Assembly: GCA_914767715.1 (NCBI GenBank)
Contig: OU612069.1
Span: forward strand, 8,370,001 to 8,434,000
DNA length: 64,000 nucleotides
Origin: Membranipora membranacea
Taxonomy: Eukaryota > Bryozoa > Gymnolaemata > Cheilostomatida > Membraniporidae
Reading direction: 5' to 3'
A program made the translations under genes and the position numbers. Positions 11,701 through 26,128 of this stretch are shown here, in pieces. The notes beneath the pieces were generated by a model that saw only the letters and a list, made by a program, of their open reading frames with translations, ran no database searches and was not told the DNA's origin. Position 1 is the first letter of the stretch. The number at the start of each line of letters is the position of its first letter.

Positions 11701-13400
11701 ACAAAAATATACCAAGGGAGGGTATCACGCTTTTTTTTCGCTCGGATCAAAAAATAGATTTCGTTCCAACCTACCTCAAAAGGAGAAGCAACTCCTGCTC
11801 GTCTCAAATCTGAAATCCGTTTTGTTTTGCGGGTCTCCCTTCTCCGTCAGCACCAACTTTAACGACGCCCTCTTTCGCACTAAAAAAACATGCCAAACGG
11901 CAGCAGTAAAAAATTCAAAGTCTATCACAATCATATGAAACTCTGACCAGTTCAAGCCCTCAAACACCTTATTCAAAATCCAGAATATGGAGATTCTCAG
12001 ATAACCTGGCTGCTAATTAAGCTGACTTGAAATTTACAAAAATATACCAAGGGAGGGTATCACGCTTTTTTTTCGCTCGGATCAAAAAATAGATTTCGTT
12101 CCAACCTACCTCAAAAGGAGAAGCAACTCCTGCTCGTCTCAAATCTGAAATCCGTTTTGTTTTGCGGGTCTCCCTTCTCCGTCAGCACCAACTTTAACGA
12201 CGCCCACTTTCGCACTAAAAAAACATGCCAAACGGCAGCAGTAAAAAATTCAAAGTCTATCACAATCATATGAAACTCTGACCAGTTCAAGCCCTCAAAC
12301 ACCTTATTCAAAATCCATAATATGGAGATTCTCAGATAACCTGGCTGCTAATTAAGCTGACTTGAAATTTACCATAAATATACCAAGGGAGGGTATCACG
12401 CTTTTTTTTCGCTCGGATCAAAAAATAGATTTCGTTCCAACCTACCTCAAAAGGAGAAGCAACTCCTGCTCGTCTCAAATCTGAAATCCGTTTTGTTTTG
12501 CGGGTATCCCTTCTCCGTCAGCACCAACTTTAACGACGCCCTCTTTCGCACTAAAAAAACATGCCAAACGGCAGCTGTAAAAAATTCAAAGTCTATCACA
12601 ATCATATGAAACTCTGAACAGTTCAAGCCCTCAAACACCTTATTCAAAATCCAGAATATGGAGATTCTCAGATAACCTGGCTGCTAATTAAGCTGACTTG
12701 AAATTTACAAAAATATACCAAGGGAGGGTATCACGCTTTTTTTTCGCTCGGATCAAAAAATAGATTTCGTTCCAACCTACCTCAAAAGGAGAAGCAACTC
12801 CTGCTCGTCTCAAATCTGAAATCCGTTTTGTTTTGCGGGTCTCCCTTCTCCGTCAGCACCAACTTTAACGACGCCCTCTTTCGCACTAAAAAAACATGCC
12901 AAACGGCAGCTGTAAAAAATTCAAAGTCTATCACAATCATATGAAACTCTGACCAGTTCAAGCCCTCAAACACCTTATTCAAAATCCAGAATATGGAGAT
13001 TCTCAGATAACCTGGCTGCTAATTAAACTGACTTGAAATTTACAAAAATATACCAAGGGAGGGTATCACGCTTTTTTTTCGCTCGGATCAAAAAATAGAT
13101 TTCGTTCCAACCTACCTCAAAAGGAGAAGCAACTCCTGCTCGTCTCAAATCTGAAATCCGTTTTGTTTTGCGGGTCTCCCTTCTCCGTCAGCACCAACTT
13201 TAACGACGCCCACTTTCGCACTAAAAAAACATGCCAAACGGCAGCAGTAAAAAATTCAAAGTCTATCACAATCATATGAAACTCTGACCAGTTCAAGCCC
13301 TCAAACACCTTATTCAAAATCCAGAATATGGAGATTCTCAGATAACCTGGCTGCTAATTAAGCTGACTTGAAATTTACAAAAATATACCAACGGAGGGTA
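8709..13400. repeat. Mixed W/R/C domain between long-unit copies
   Basis: Fourteen monomers with near alternation of W-type and R- or C-type. It starts with a 147T-181T-297A copy (GCTGTA and TTAAACTG) at 8709; the same haplotype recurs at 12731 and again at 13401, where the next long unit starts. A local 5-monomer duplication, listed separately, lies inside it. Nothing other than satellite is present. Confidence 0.8.
9714..12730. repeat. Five-monomer duplication with private marker
   Basis: The four-monomer string W, R, W*, C at 9714-11054 recurs at 11390-12730, an offset of 1676 bp (5 x 335 + 1). The W* copy carries linked changes seen nowhere else that I found: CCATAATATGG instead of CCAGAATATGG (10642 and 12318) and TTACCATAAATATACC, one base longer than consensus (near 10697 and 12373). 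The first copy has an extra change, CTAGTTAAG, near 10675. The shared private changes show that one segment was copied from the other. Confidence 0.85.
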
Positions 13401-16400
13401 TCACGCTTTTTTTTCGCTCGGATCAAAAAATAGATTTCGTTCCAACCTACCTCAAAAGGAGAAGCAACTCCTGCTCGTCTCAAATCTGAAATCCGTTTTG
13501 TTTTGCGGGTCTCCCTTCTCCGTCAGCACCAACTTTAACGACGCCCTCTTTCGCACTAAAAAAACATGCCAAACGGCAGCTGTAAAAAATTCAAAGTCTA
13601 TCACAATCATATGAAACTCTGACCAGTTCAAGCCCTCAAACACCTTATTCAAAATCCAGAATATGGAGATTCTCAGATAACCTGGCTGCTAATTAAACTG
13701 ACTTGAAATTTACAAAAATATACCAAGGGAGGGTATCACGCTTTTTTTTCGCTCGGATCAAAAAATAGATTTCGTTCCAACCTACCTCAAAAGGAGAAGC
13801 AACTCCTGCTCGTCTCAAATCTGAAATCCGTTTTGTTTTGCGGGTCTCCTTTCTCCGTCAGCACCAACTTTAACGACGCCCACTTTCGCACTAAAAAAAC
13901 ATGCCAAACGGCAGCAGTAAAAAACTCAAAGTCTATCACAATCATATGAAACTCTGACCAGTTCAAGCCCTCAAACACCTTATTCAAAATCCAGAATATG
14001 GAGATTCTCAGATAACCTGGCTGCTAATTAAGCTGACTTGAAATTTACAAAAATATACCAAGGGAGGGTATCAGGCTTTTTTTTCGCTCGGATCAAAAAA
14101 TAGATTTCGTTCCAACCTACCTCAAAAGGAGAAGCAACTCCTGCTCGTCTCAAATCTGAAATCCGTTTTGTTTTGCGGGTCTCCCTTCTCCGTCAGCACC
14201 AACTTTAACGACGCCCTCTTTCGCACTAAAAAAACATGCCAAACGGCAGCTGTAAAAAATTCAAAGTCTATCACAATCATATGAAACTCTGAACAGTTCA
14301 AGCCCTCAAACACCTTATTCAAAATCCAGAATATGGAGATTCTCAGATAACCTGGCTGCTAATTAAGCTGACTTGAAATTTACAAAAATATACCAAGGGA
14401 GGGTATCACGCTTTTTTTTCGCTCGGATCAAAAAATAGATTTCGTTCCAACCTACCTCAAAAGGAGAAGCAACTCCTGCTCGTCTCAAATCTGAAATCCG
14501 TTTTGTTTTGCGGGTCTCCCTTCTCCGTCAGCACCAACTTTAACGACGCCCACTTTCGCACTAAAAAAACATGCCAAACGGCAGCAGTAAAAAATTCAAA
14601 GTCTATCACAATCATATGAAACTCTGACCAGTTCAAGCCCTCAAACACCTTATTCAAAATCCAGAATATGGAGATTCTCAGATAACCTGGCTGCTAATTA
14701 AGCTGACTTGAAATTTACAAAAATATACCAAGGGAGGGTATCACGCTTTTTTTTCGCTCGGATCAAAAAATAGATTTCGTTCCAACCTACCTCAAAAGGA
14801 GAAGCAACTCCTGCTCGTCTCAAATCTGAAATCCGTTTTGTTTTGCGGGTCTCCCTTCTCCTTCAGCACCAACTTTAACGACGCCCTCTTTCGCACTAAA
14901 AAAACATGCCAAACGGCAGCAGTAAAAAATTCAAAGTCTATCACAATCATATGAAACTCTGACCAGTTCAAGCCCTCAAACACCTTATTCAAAATCCAGA
15001 ATATGGAGATTCTCAGATAACCTGGCTGCTAATTAAGCTGACTTGAAATTTACAAGAATATACCAAGGAAGGGTATCACGCTTTTTTTTGGCTCGGATCA
15101 AAAAATAGATTTCGTTCCAACCTACCTCAAAAGGAGAAGCAACTCCTGCTCGTCTCAAATCTGAAATCCGTTTTGTTTTGCGGGTCTCCCTTCTCCGTCA
15201 GCACCAACTTTAACGACGCCCTCTTTCGCACTAAAAAAACATGCCAAACGGCAGCAGTAAAAAATTCAAAGTCTATCACAATCATATGAAACTCTGACCA
15301 GTTCAAGCCCTCAAACACCTTATTCAAAATCCAGAATATGGAGATTCTCAGATAACCTGGCTGCTAATTAAACTGACTTGAAATTTACAAAAATATACCA
15401 AGGGAGGGTATCACGCTTTTTTTTCGCTCGGATCAAAAAATAGATTTCGTTCCAACCTACCTCAAAAGGAGAAGCAACTCCTGCTCGTCTCAAATCTGAA
15501 ATCCGTTTTGTTTTGCGGGTCTCCCTTCTCCGTCAGCACCAACTTTAACGACGCCCACTTTCGCACTAAAAAAACATGCCAAACGGCAGCAGTAAAAAAT
15601 TCAAAGTCTATCACAATCATATGAAACTCTGACCAGTTCAAGCCCTCAAACACCTTATTCAAAATCCAGAATATGGAGATTCTCAGATAACCTGGCTGCT
15701 AATTAAGCTGACTTGAAATTTACAAAAATATACCAAGGGAGGGTATCACGCTTTTTTATCGCTCGGATCAGAAAATAGATTTCGTTCCAACCTACCTCAA
15801 AAGGAGAAGCAACTCCTGCTCGTCTCAAATCTGAAATCCGTTTTGTTTTGCGGGTCTCCCTTCTCCGTCAGCACCAACTTTAACGACGCCCTCTTTCGCA
15901 CTAAAAAAACATGCCAAACGGCAGCTGTAAAAAATTCAAAGTCTATCACAATCATATGAAACTCTGAACAGTTCAAGCCCTCAAACACCTTATTCAAAAT
16001 CCAGAATATGGAGATTCTCAGATAACCTGGCTGCTAATTAAGCTGACTTGAAATTTACAAAAATATACCAAGGGAGGGTATCACGCTTTTTTTTCGCTCG
16101 GATCAAAAAATAGATTTCGTTCCAACCTACCTCAAAAGGAGAAGCAACTCCTGCTCGTCTCAAATCTGAAATCCGTTTTGTTTTGCGGGTCTCCCTTCTC
16201 CGTCAGCACCAACTTTAACGACGCCCACTTTCGCACTAAAAAAACATGCCAAACGGCAGCAGTAAAAAATTCAAAGTCTATCACAATCTTATGAAACTCT
16301 GACCAGTTCAAGCCCTCAAACACCTTATTCAAAATCCAGAATATGGAGATTCTCAGATAACCTGGCTGCTAATTAAGCTGACTTGAAATTTACAAAAATA

Positions 16401-19095
16401 TACCAAGGGAGGGTATCACGCTTTTTTTTCGCTCGGATCAAAAAATAGATTTCGTTCCAACCTACCTCAAAAGGAGAAGCAACTCCTGCTCGTCTCAAAT
16501 CTGAAATCCGTTTTGTTTTGCGGGTCTCCCTTCTCCGTCAGCACCAACTTTAACGACGCCCTCTTTCGCACTAAAAAAACATGCCAAACGGCAGCAGTAA
16601 AAAATTCAAAGTCTATCACAATCATATGAAACTCAGACCAGTTCAAGCCCTCAAACACCTTATTCAAAATCCAGAATATGGAGATTCTCAGATAACCTGG
16701 CTGCTAATTAAGCTGACTTGAAATTTACAAAAATATACCAAGGGAGGGTATCACGCTTTTTTTTGGCTCGGATCAAAAAATAGATTTCGTTCCAACCTAC
16801 CTCAAAAGGAGAAGCAACTCCTGCTCGTCTCAAATCTGAAATCCGTTTTGTTTTGCGGGTCTCCCTTCTCCGTCAGCACCAACTTTAACGTCGCCCTCTT
16901 TCGCACTAAAAAAACATGCCAAACGGCAGCAGTAAAAAATTCAAAGTCTATCACAATCATATGAAACTCTGACCAGTTCAAGCCCTCAAACACCTTATTC
17001 AAAATCCAGAATATGGAGATTCTCAGATAACCTGGCTGCTAATTAAGCTGACTTGAAATTTACAAAAATATACCAACGGAGGGTATCACGCTTTTTTTTC
17101 GCTCGGATCAAAAAATAGATTTCGTTCCAACCTACCTCAAAAGGAGAAGCAACTCCTGCTCGTCTCAAATCTGAAATCCGTTTTGTTTTGCGGGTCTCCC
17201 TTCTCCGTCAGCACCAACTTTAACGACGCCCACTTTCGCACTAAAAAAACATGCCAAACGGCAGCAGTAAAAAATTCAAAGTCTATCACAATCATATGAA
17301 ACTCTGACCAGTTCAAGCCCTCAAACACCTTATTCAAAATCCAGAATATGGAGATTCTCAGATAACCTGGCTGCTAATTAAGCTGACTTGAAATTTACAA
17401 AAATATACCAAGGGAGGGTATCACGCTTTTTTTTCGCTCGGATCAAAAAATAGATTTCTTTCCAACCTACCTCAAAAGGAGAAGCAACTCCTGCTCGTCT
17501 CAAATCTGAAATCCGTTTTGTTTTGCGGGTCTCCCTTCTCCGTCAGCACCAACTTTAACGACGCCCTCTTTCGCACTAAAAAAACATGCCAAACGGCAGC
17601 TGTAAAAAATTCAAAGTCTATCACAATCATATGAAACTCTGACCAGTTCAAGCCCTCAAACACCTTATTCAAAATCCAGAATATGGAGATTCTCAGATAA
17701 CCTGGCTGCTAATTAAGCTGACTTGAAATTTACAAAAATATACCCAGGGAGGGTATCACGCTTTTTTTTCGCTCGGATCAAAAAATAGATTTCGTTCCAA
17801 CCTACCTCAAAAGGAGAAGCAACTCCTGCTCGTCTCAAATCTGAAATCCGTTTTGTTTTGCGGGTCTCCCTTCTCCGTCAGCACCAACTTTAACGACGCC
17901 CACTTTCGCACTAAAAAAACATGCCAAACGGCAGCAGTAAAAAATTCAAAGTCTATCACAATCATATGAAACTCTGACCAGTTCAAGCCCTCAAACACCT
18001 TATTCAAAATCCAGAATATGGAGATTCTCAGATAACCTGGCTGCTAATTAAGCTGACTTGAAATTTACAAAAATATACCAAGGGAGGGTATCACGCTTTT
18101 TTTTCGCTCGGATCAAAAAATAGATTTCTTTCCAACCTACCTCAAAAGGAGAAGCAACTCCTGCTCGTCTCAAATCTGAAATCCGTTTTGTTTTGCGGGT
18201 CTCCCTTCTCCGTCAGCACCAACTTTAACGACGCCCTCTTTCGCACTAAAAAAACATGCCAAACGGCAGCAGTAAAAAATTCAAAGTCTATCACAATCAT
18301 ATGAAACTCTGACCAGTTCAAGCCCTCAAACACCTTATTCAAAATCCAGAATATGGAGATTCTCAGATAACCTGGCTGCTAATTAAGCTGACTTGAAATT
18401 TACAAAAATATACCAAGGGAGGGTATCACGCTTTTTTTTCGCTCGGATCAAAAAATAGATTTCGTTCCAACCTACCTCAAAAGGAGAAGCAACTCCTGCT
18501 CGTCTCAAATCTGAAATCCGTTTTGTTTTGCGGGTCTCCCTTCTCCGTCAGCACCAACTTTAACGACGCCCTCTTTCGCACTAAAAAAACATGCCAAACG
18601 GCAGCTGTAAAAAATTCAAAGTCTATCACAATCATATGAAACTCTGACCAGTTCAAGCCCTCAAACACCTTATTCAAAATCCAGAATATGGAGATTCTCA
18701 GATAACCTGGCTGCTAATTAAGCTGACTTGAAATTTACAAAAATATACCAAGGGAGGGTATCACGCTTTTTTTTCGCTCGGATCAAAAAATAGATTTCGT
18801 TCCAACCTACCTCAAAAGGAGAAGCAACTCCTGCTCGTCTCAAATCTGAAATCCGTTTTGTTTTGCGGGTCTCCCTTCTCCGTCAGCACCAACTTTAACG
18901 ACGCCCACTTTCGCACTAAAAAAACATGCCAAACGGCAGCAGTAAAAAATTCAAAGTCTATCACAATCATATGAAACTCTGACCAGTTCAAGCCCTCAAA
19001 CACCTTATTCAAAATCCAGAATATGGAGATTCTCAGATAACCTGGCTGCTAATTAAGCTGACTTGAAATTTACAAAAATATACCAAGGGAGGGTA
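13401..19095. repeat. Long higher-order unit, copy 1 (17 monomers)
   Basis: Monomer order by markers: R with 181T and 297A; W with CTCCTTTCTCC and AAACTCAAAG; C starting TCAGGC (14071); W; R with CTTCAGC (site 122 T); R with site 15 G and 297A; W; C with T6-ATCGC and GATCAGAAAAT (15758, 15771); W; R with ACTCAGACC (16635); R with ACGTCGCC (16891) and site 15 G; W preceded by CCAACGG; R with CTTTCC; W; R with CTTTCC; R with 181T; W. The same order restarts at 19096. Length is 5695 bp, exactly 17 x 335. Confidence 0.85.
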
Positions 19096-22000
19096 TCACG
19101 CTTTTTTTTCGCTCGGATCAAAAAATAGATTTCGTTCCAACCTACCTCAAAAGGAGAAGCAACTCCTGCTCGTCTCAAATCTGAAATCCGTTTTGTTTTG
19201 CGGGTCTCCCTTCTCCGTCAGCACCAACTTTAACGACGCCCTCTTTCGCACTAAAAAAACATGCCAAACGGCAGCTGTAAAAAATTCAAAGTCTATCACA
19301 ATCATATGAAACTCTGACCAGTTCAAGCCCTCAAACACCTTATTCAAAATCCAGAATATGGAGATTCTCAGATAACCTGGCTGCTAATTAAACTGACTTG
19401 AAATTTACAAAAATATACCAAGGGAGGGTATCACGCTTTTTTTTCGCTCGGATCAAAAAATAGATTTCGTTCCAACCTACCTCAAAAGGAGAAGCAACTC
19501 CTGCTCATCTCAAATCTGAAATCCGTTTTGTTTTGCGGGTCTCCTTTCTCCGTCAGCACCAACTTTAACGACGCCCACTTTCGCACTAAAAAAACATGCC
19601 AAACGGCAGCAGTAAAAAACTCAAAGTCTATCACAATCATATGAAACTCTGACCAGTTCAAGCCCTCAAACACCTTATTCAAAATCCAGAATATGGAGAT
19701 TCTCAGATAACCTGGCTGCTAATTAAGCTGACTTGAAATTTACAAAAATATACCAAGGGAGGGTATCAGGCTTTTTTTTCGCTCGGATCAAAAAATAGAT
19801 TTCGTTCCAACCTACCTCAAAAGGAGAAGCAACTCCTGCTCGTCTCAAATCTGAAATCCGTTTTGTTTTGCGGGTCTCCCTTCTCCGTCAGCACCAACTT
19901 TAACGACGCCCTCTTTCGCACTACAAAAACATGCCAAACGGCAGCTGTAAAAAATTCAAAGTCTATCACAATCATATGAAACTCTGAACAGTTCAAGCCC
20001 TCAAACACCTTATTCAAAATCCAGAATATGGAGATTCTCAGATAACCTGGCTGCTAATTAAGCTGACTTGAAATTTACAAAAATATACCAAGGGAGGGTA
20101 TCACGCTTTTTTTTCGCTCGGATCAAAAAATAGATTTCGTTCCAACCTACCTCAAAAGGAGAAGCAACTCCTGCTCGTCTCAAATCTGAAATCCGTTTTG
20201 TTTTGCGGGTCTCCCTTCTCCGTCAGCACCAACTTTAACGACGCCCACTTTCGCACTAAAAAAACATGCCAAACGGCAGCAGTAAAAAATTCAAAGTCTA
20301 TCACAATCATATGAAACTCTGACCAGCTCAAGCCCTCAAACACCTTATTCAAAATCCAGAATATGGAGATTCTCAGATAACCTGGCTGCTAATTAAGCTG
20401 ACTTGAAATTTACAAAAATATACCAAGGGAGGGTATCACGCTTTTTTTTCGCTCGGATCAAAAAATAGATTTCGTTCCAACCTACCTCAAAAGGACAAGC
20501 AACTCCTGCTCGTCTCAAATCTGAAATCCGTTTTGTTTTGCGGGTCTCCCTTCTCCTTCAGCACCAACTTTAACGACGCCCTCTTTCGCACTATAAAAAC
20601 ATGCCAAACGGCAGCAGTAAAAAATTCAAAGTCTATCACAATCATATGAAACTCTGACCAGTTCAAGCCCTCAAACACCTTATTCAAAATCCAGAATATG
20701 GAGATTCTCAGATAACCTGGCTGCTAATTAAGCTAACTTGAAATTTACAAGAATATACCAAGGGAGGGTATCACGCTTTTTTTTGGCTCGGATCAAAAAA
20801 TAGATTTCGTTCCAACCTACCTCAAAAGGAGAAGCAACTCCTGCTCGTCTCAAATCTGAAATCCGTTTTGTTTTGCGGGTCTCCCTTCTCCGTCAGCACC
20901 AACTTTAACGACGCCCTCTTTCGCACTAAAAAAACATGCCAAACGGCAGCTGTAAAAAATTCAAAGTCTATCACAATCATATGAAACTCTGAACAGTTCA
21001 AGCCCTCAAACACCTTATTCAAAATCCAGAATATGGAGATTCTCAGATAACCTGGCTGCTAATTAAGCTGACTTGAAATTTACAAAAATATACCAAGGGA
21101 GGGTATCACGCTTTTTTTTCGCTCGGATCAAAAAATAGATTTCGTTCCAACCTACCTCAAAAGGAGAAGCAACTCCTGCTCGTCTCAAATCTGAAATCCG
21201 TTTTGTTTTGCGGGTCTCCCTTCTCCGTCAGCACCAACTTTAACGACGCCCACTTTCGCACTAAAAAAACATGCCAAACGGCAGCAGTAAAAAATTCAAA
21301 GTCTATCACAATCATATGAAACTCTGACCAGTTCAAGCCCTCAAACACCTTATTCAAAATCCAGAATATGGAGATTCTCAGATAACCTGGCTGCTAATTA
21401 AGCTGACTTGAAATTTACAAAAATATACCAAGGGAGGGTATCACGCTTTTTTTTCGCTCGGATCAAAAAATAGATTTCGTTCCAACCTACCTCAAAAGGA
21501 GAAGCAACTCCTGCTCGTCTCAAATCTGAAATCCGTTTTGTTTTGCGGGTCTCCCTTCTCCTTCAGCACCAACTTTAACGACGCCCTTTCGCACTGAAAA
21601 AACATGCCAAACGGCAGCAGTAAAAAATTCAAAGTCTATCACAATCATATGAAACTCTGACCAGTTCAAGCCCTCAAACACCTTATTCAAAATCCAGAAT
21701 ATGGAGATTCTCAGATAACCTGGCTGCTAATTAAGCTGACTTGAAATTTACAAAAATATACCAAGGGAGGGTATCACGCTTTTTTTTCGCTCGGATCAAA
21801 AAATAGATTTCGTTCCAACCTACCTCAAAAGGAGAAGCAACTCCTGCTCGTCTCAAATCTGAAATCCGTTTTGTTTTGCGGGTCTCCCTTCTCCGTCAGC
21901 ACCAACTTTAACGACGCCCACTTTCGCACTAAAAAAACATGCCAAACGGCAGCAGTAAAAAATTCAAAGTCTATCACAATCATATGAAACTCTGACCAGT

Positions 22001-25000
22001 TCAAGCCCTCAAACACCTTATTCAAAATCCAGAATATGGAGATTCTCAGATAACCTGGCTGCTAATTAAGCTGACTTGAAATTTACAAAAATATACCAAG
22101 GGAGGGTATCACGCTTTTTTATCGCTCGGATCAGAAAATAGATTTCGTTCCAACCTACCTCAAAAGGAGAAGCAACTCCTGCTCGTCTCAAATCTGAAAT
22201 CCGTTTTGTTTTGCGGGTCTCCCTTCTCCGTCAGCACCAACTTTAACGACGCCCTCTTTCGCACTAAAAAAACATGCCAAACGGCAGCTGTAAAAAATTC
22301 AAAGTCTATCACAATCATATGAAACTCTGAACAGTTCAAGCCCTCAAACACCTTATTCAAAATCCAGAATATGGAGATTCTCAGATAACCTGGCTGCTAA
22401 TTAAGCTGACTTGAAATTTACAAAAATATACCAAGGGAGGGTATCACGCTTTTTTTTCGCTCGGATCAAAAAATAGATTTCGTTCCAACCTACCTCAAAA
22501 GGAGAAGCAACTCCTGCTCGTCTCAAATCTGAAATCCGTTTTGTTTTGCGGGTCTCCCTTCTCCGTCAGCACCAACTTTAACGACGCCCACTTTCGCACT
22601 AAAAAAACATGCCAAACGGCAGCAGTAAAAAATTCAAAGTCTATCACAATCATATGAAACTCTGACCAGTTCAAGCCCTCAAACACCTTATTCAAAATCC
22701 AGAATATGGAGATTCTCAGATAACCTGGCTGCTAATTAAGCTGACTTGAAATTTACAAAAATATACCAAGGGAGGGTATCACGCTTTTTTTTCGCTCGGA
22801 TCAAAAAATAGATTTCGTTCCAACCTACCTCAAAAGGAGAAGCAACTCCTGCTCGTCTCAAATCTGAAATCCGTTTTGTTTTGCGGGTCTCCCTTCTCCG
22901 TCAGCACCAACTTTAACGACGCCCTCTTTCGCACTAAAAAAACATGCCAAACGGCAGCAGTAAAAAATTCAAAGTCTATCACAATCATATGAAACTCAGA
23001 CCAGTTCAAGCCCTCAAACACCTTATTCAAAATCCAGAATATGGAGATTCTCAGATAACCTGGCTGCTAATTAAGCTGACTTGAAATTTACAAAAATATA
23101 CCAAGGGAGGGTATCACGCTTTTTTTTGGCTCGGATCAAAAAATAGATTTCGTTCCAACCTACCTCAAAAGGAGAAGCAACTCCTGCTCGTCTCAAATCT
23201 GAAATCCGTTTTGTTTTGCGGGTCTCCCTTCTCCGTCAGCACCAACTTTAACGTCGCCCTCTTTCGCACTAAAAAAACATGCCAAACGGCAGCAGTAAAA
23301 AATTCAAAGTCTATCACAATCATATGAAACTCTGACCAGTTCAAGCCCTCAAACACCTTATTCAAAATCCAGAATATGGAGATTCTCAGATAACCTGGCT
23401 GCTAATTAAGCTGACTTGAAATTTACAAAAATATACCAAGGGAGGGTATCACGCTTTTTTTTCGCTCGGATCAAAAAATAGATTTCGTTCCAACCTACCT
23501 CAAAAGGAGAAGCAACTCCTGCTCGTCTCAAATCTGAAATCCGTTTTGTTTTGCGGGTCTCCCTTCTCCGTCAGCACCAACTTTAACGACGCCCACTTTC
23601 GCACTAAAAAAACATGCCAAACGGCAGCAGTAAAAAATTCAAAGTCTATCACAATCATATGAAACTCTGACCAGTTCAAGCCCTCAAACACCTTATTCAA
23701 AATCCAGAATATGGAGATTCTCAGATAACCTGGCTGCTAATTAAGCTGACTTGAAATTTACAAAAATATACCAACGGAGGGTATCACGCTTTTTTTTCGC
23801 TCGGATCAAAAAATAGATTTCGTTCCAACCTACCTCAAAAGGAGAAGCAACTCCTGCTCGTCTCAAATCTGAAATCCGTTTTGTTTTGCGGGTCTCCCTT
23901 CTCCGTCAGCACCAACTTTAACGTCGCCCTCTTTCGCACTAAAAAGACATGCCAAACGGCAGCAGTAAAAAATTCAAAGTCTATCACAATCATATGAAAC
24001 TCTGACCAGTTCAAGCCCTCAAACACCTTATTCAAAATCCAGAATATGGAGATTCTCAGATAACCTGGCTGCTAATTAAGCTGACTTGAAATTTACAAAA
24101 ATATACCAAGGGAGGGTATCACGCTTTTTTTTCGCTCGGATCAAAAAATAGATTTCGTTCCAACCTACCTCAAAAGGAGAAGCAACTCCTGCTCGTCTCA
24201 AATCTGAAATCCGTTTTGTTTTGCGGGTCTCCCTTCTCCGTCAGCACCAACTTTAACGACGCCCACTTTCGCACTAAAAAAACATGCCAAACGGCAGCAG
24301 TAAAAAATTCAAAGTCTATCACAATCATATGAAACTCTGACCAGTTCAAGCCCTCAAACACCTTATTCAAAATCCAGAATATGGAGATTCTCAGATAACC
24401 TGGCTGCTAATTAAGCTGACTTGAAATTTACAAAAATATACCAAGGGAGGGTATCACGCTTTTTTTTCGCTCGGATCAAAAAATAGATTTCTTTCCAACC
24501 TACCTCAAAAGGAGAAGCAACTCCTGCTCGTCTCAAATCTGAAATCCGTTTTGTTTTGCGGGTCTCCCTTCTCCGTCAGCACCAACTTTAACGACGCCCT
24601 CTTTCGCACTAAAAAAACATGCCAAACGGCAGCTGTAAAAAATTCAAAGTCTATCACAATCATATGAAACTCTGACCAGTTCAAGCCCTCAAACACCTTA
24701 TTCAAAATCCAGAATATGGAGATTCTCAGATAACCTGGCTGCTAATTAAGCTGACTTGAAATTTACAAAAATATACCAAGGGAGGGTATCACGCTTTTTT
24801 TTCGCTCGGATCAAAAAATAGATTTCGTTCCAACCTACCTCAAAAGGAGAAGCAACTCCTGCTCGTCTCAAATCTGAAATCCGTTTTGTTTTGCGGGTCT
24901 CCCTTCTCCGTCAGCACCAACTTTAACGACGCCCACTTTCGCACTAAAAAAACATGCCAAACGGCAGCAGTAAAAAATTCAAAGTCTATCACAATCATAT

Positions 25001-26128
25001 GAAACTCTGACCAGTTCAAGCCCTCAAACACCTTATTCAAAATCCAGAATATGGAGATTCTCAGATAACCTGGCTGCTAATTAAGCTGACTTGAAATTTA
25101 CAAAAATATACCAAGGGAGGGTATCACGCTTTTTTTTCGCTCGGATCAAAAAATAGATTTCTTTCCAACCTACCTCAAAAGGAGAAGCAACTCCTGCTCG
25201 TCTCAAATCTGAAATCCGTTTTGTTTTGCGGGTCTCCCTTCTCCGTCAGCACCAACTTTAACGACGCCCTCTTTCGCACTAAAAAAACATGCCAAACGGC
25301 AGCAGTAAAAAATTCAAAGTCTATCACAATCATATGAAACTCTGACCAGTTCAAGCCCTCAAACACCTTATTCAAAATCCAGAATATGGAGATTCTCAGA
25401 TAACCTGGCTGCTAATTAAGCTGACTTGAAATTTACAAAAATATACCAAGGGAGGGTATCACGCTTTTTTTTCGCTCGGATCAAAAAATAGATTTCGTTC
25501 CAACCTACCTCAAAAGGAGAAGCAACTCCTGCTCGTCTCAAATCTGAAATCCGTTTTGTTTTGCGGGTCTCCCTTCTCCGTCAGCACCAACTTTAACGAC
25601 GCCCTCTTTCGCACTAAAAAAACATGCCAAACGGCAGCTGTAAAAAATTCAAAGTCTATCACAATCATATGAAACTCTGACCAGTTCAAGCCCTCAAACA
25701 CCTTATTCAAAATCCAGAATATGGAGATTCTCAGATAACCTGGCTGCTAATTAAGCTGACTTGAAATTTACAAAAATATACCAAGGGAGGGTATCACGCT
25801 TTTTTTTCGCTCGGATCAAAAAATAGATTTCGTTCCAACCTACCTCAAAAGGAGAAGCAACTCCTGCTCGTCTCAAATCTGAAATCCGTTTTGTTTTGCG
25901 GGTCTCCCTTCTCCGTCAGCACCAACTTTAACGACGCCCACTTTCGCACTAAAAAAACATGCCAAACGGCAGCAGTAAAAAATTCAAAGTCTATCACAAT
26001 CATATGAAACTCTGACCAGTTCAAGCCCTCAAACACCTTATTCAAAATCCAGAATATGGAGATTCTCAGATAACCTGGCTGCTAATTAAGCTGACTTGAA
26101 ATTTACAAAAATATACCAAGGGAGGGTA
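19096..26128. repeat. Long higher-order unit, copy 2 (21 monomers)
   Basis: It repeats the order of copy 1 with four more monomers and a private 2-bp deletion near 21588. New markers are CTCATCTC (19507), CTACAAAAAC (19924), CCAGCTCAAG (20327), AAGGACAAGC (20496) and GCTAACTTG (20735); the last two lie on the CTTCAGC copy. The T6-ATCGC copy (22121), ACTCAGACC copy (22998) and ACGTCGCC copy (23254) follow at exactly the spacing of copy 1 (offset 6363 bp, 19 x 335 - 2). An extra ACGTCGCC-W dimer (23784-24453) then shifts the CTTTCC copies to an offset of 7033 bp. Confidence 0.87.
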
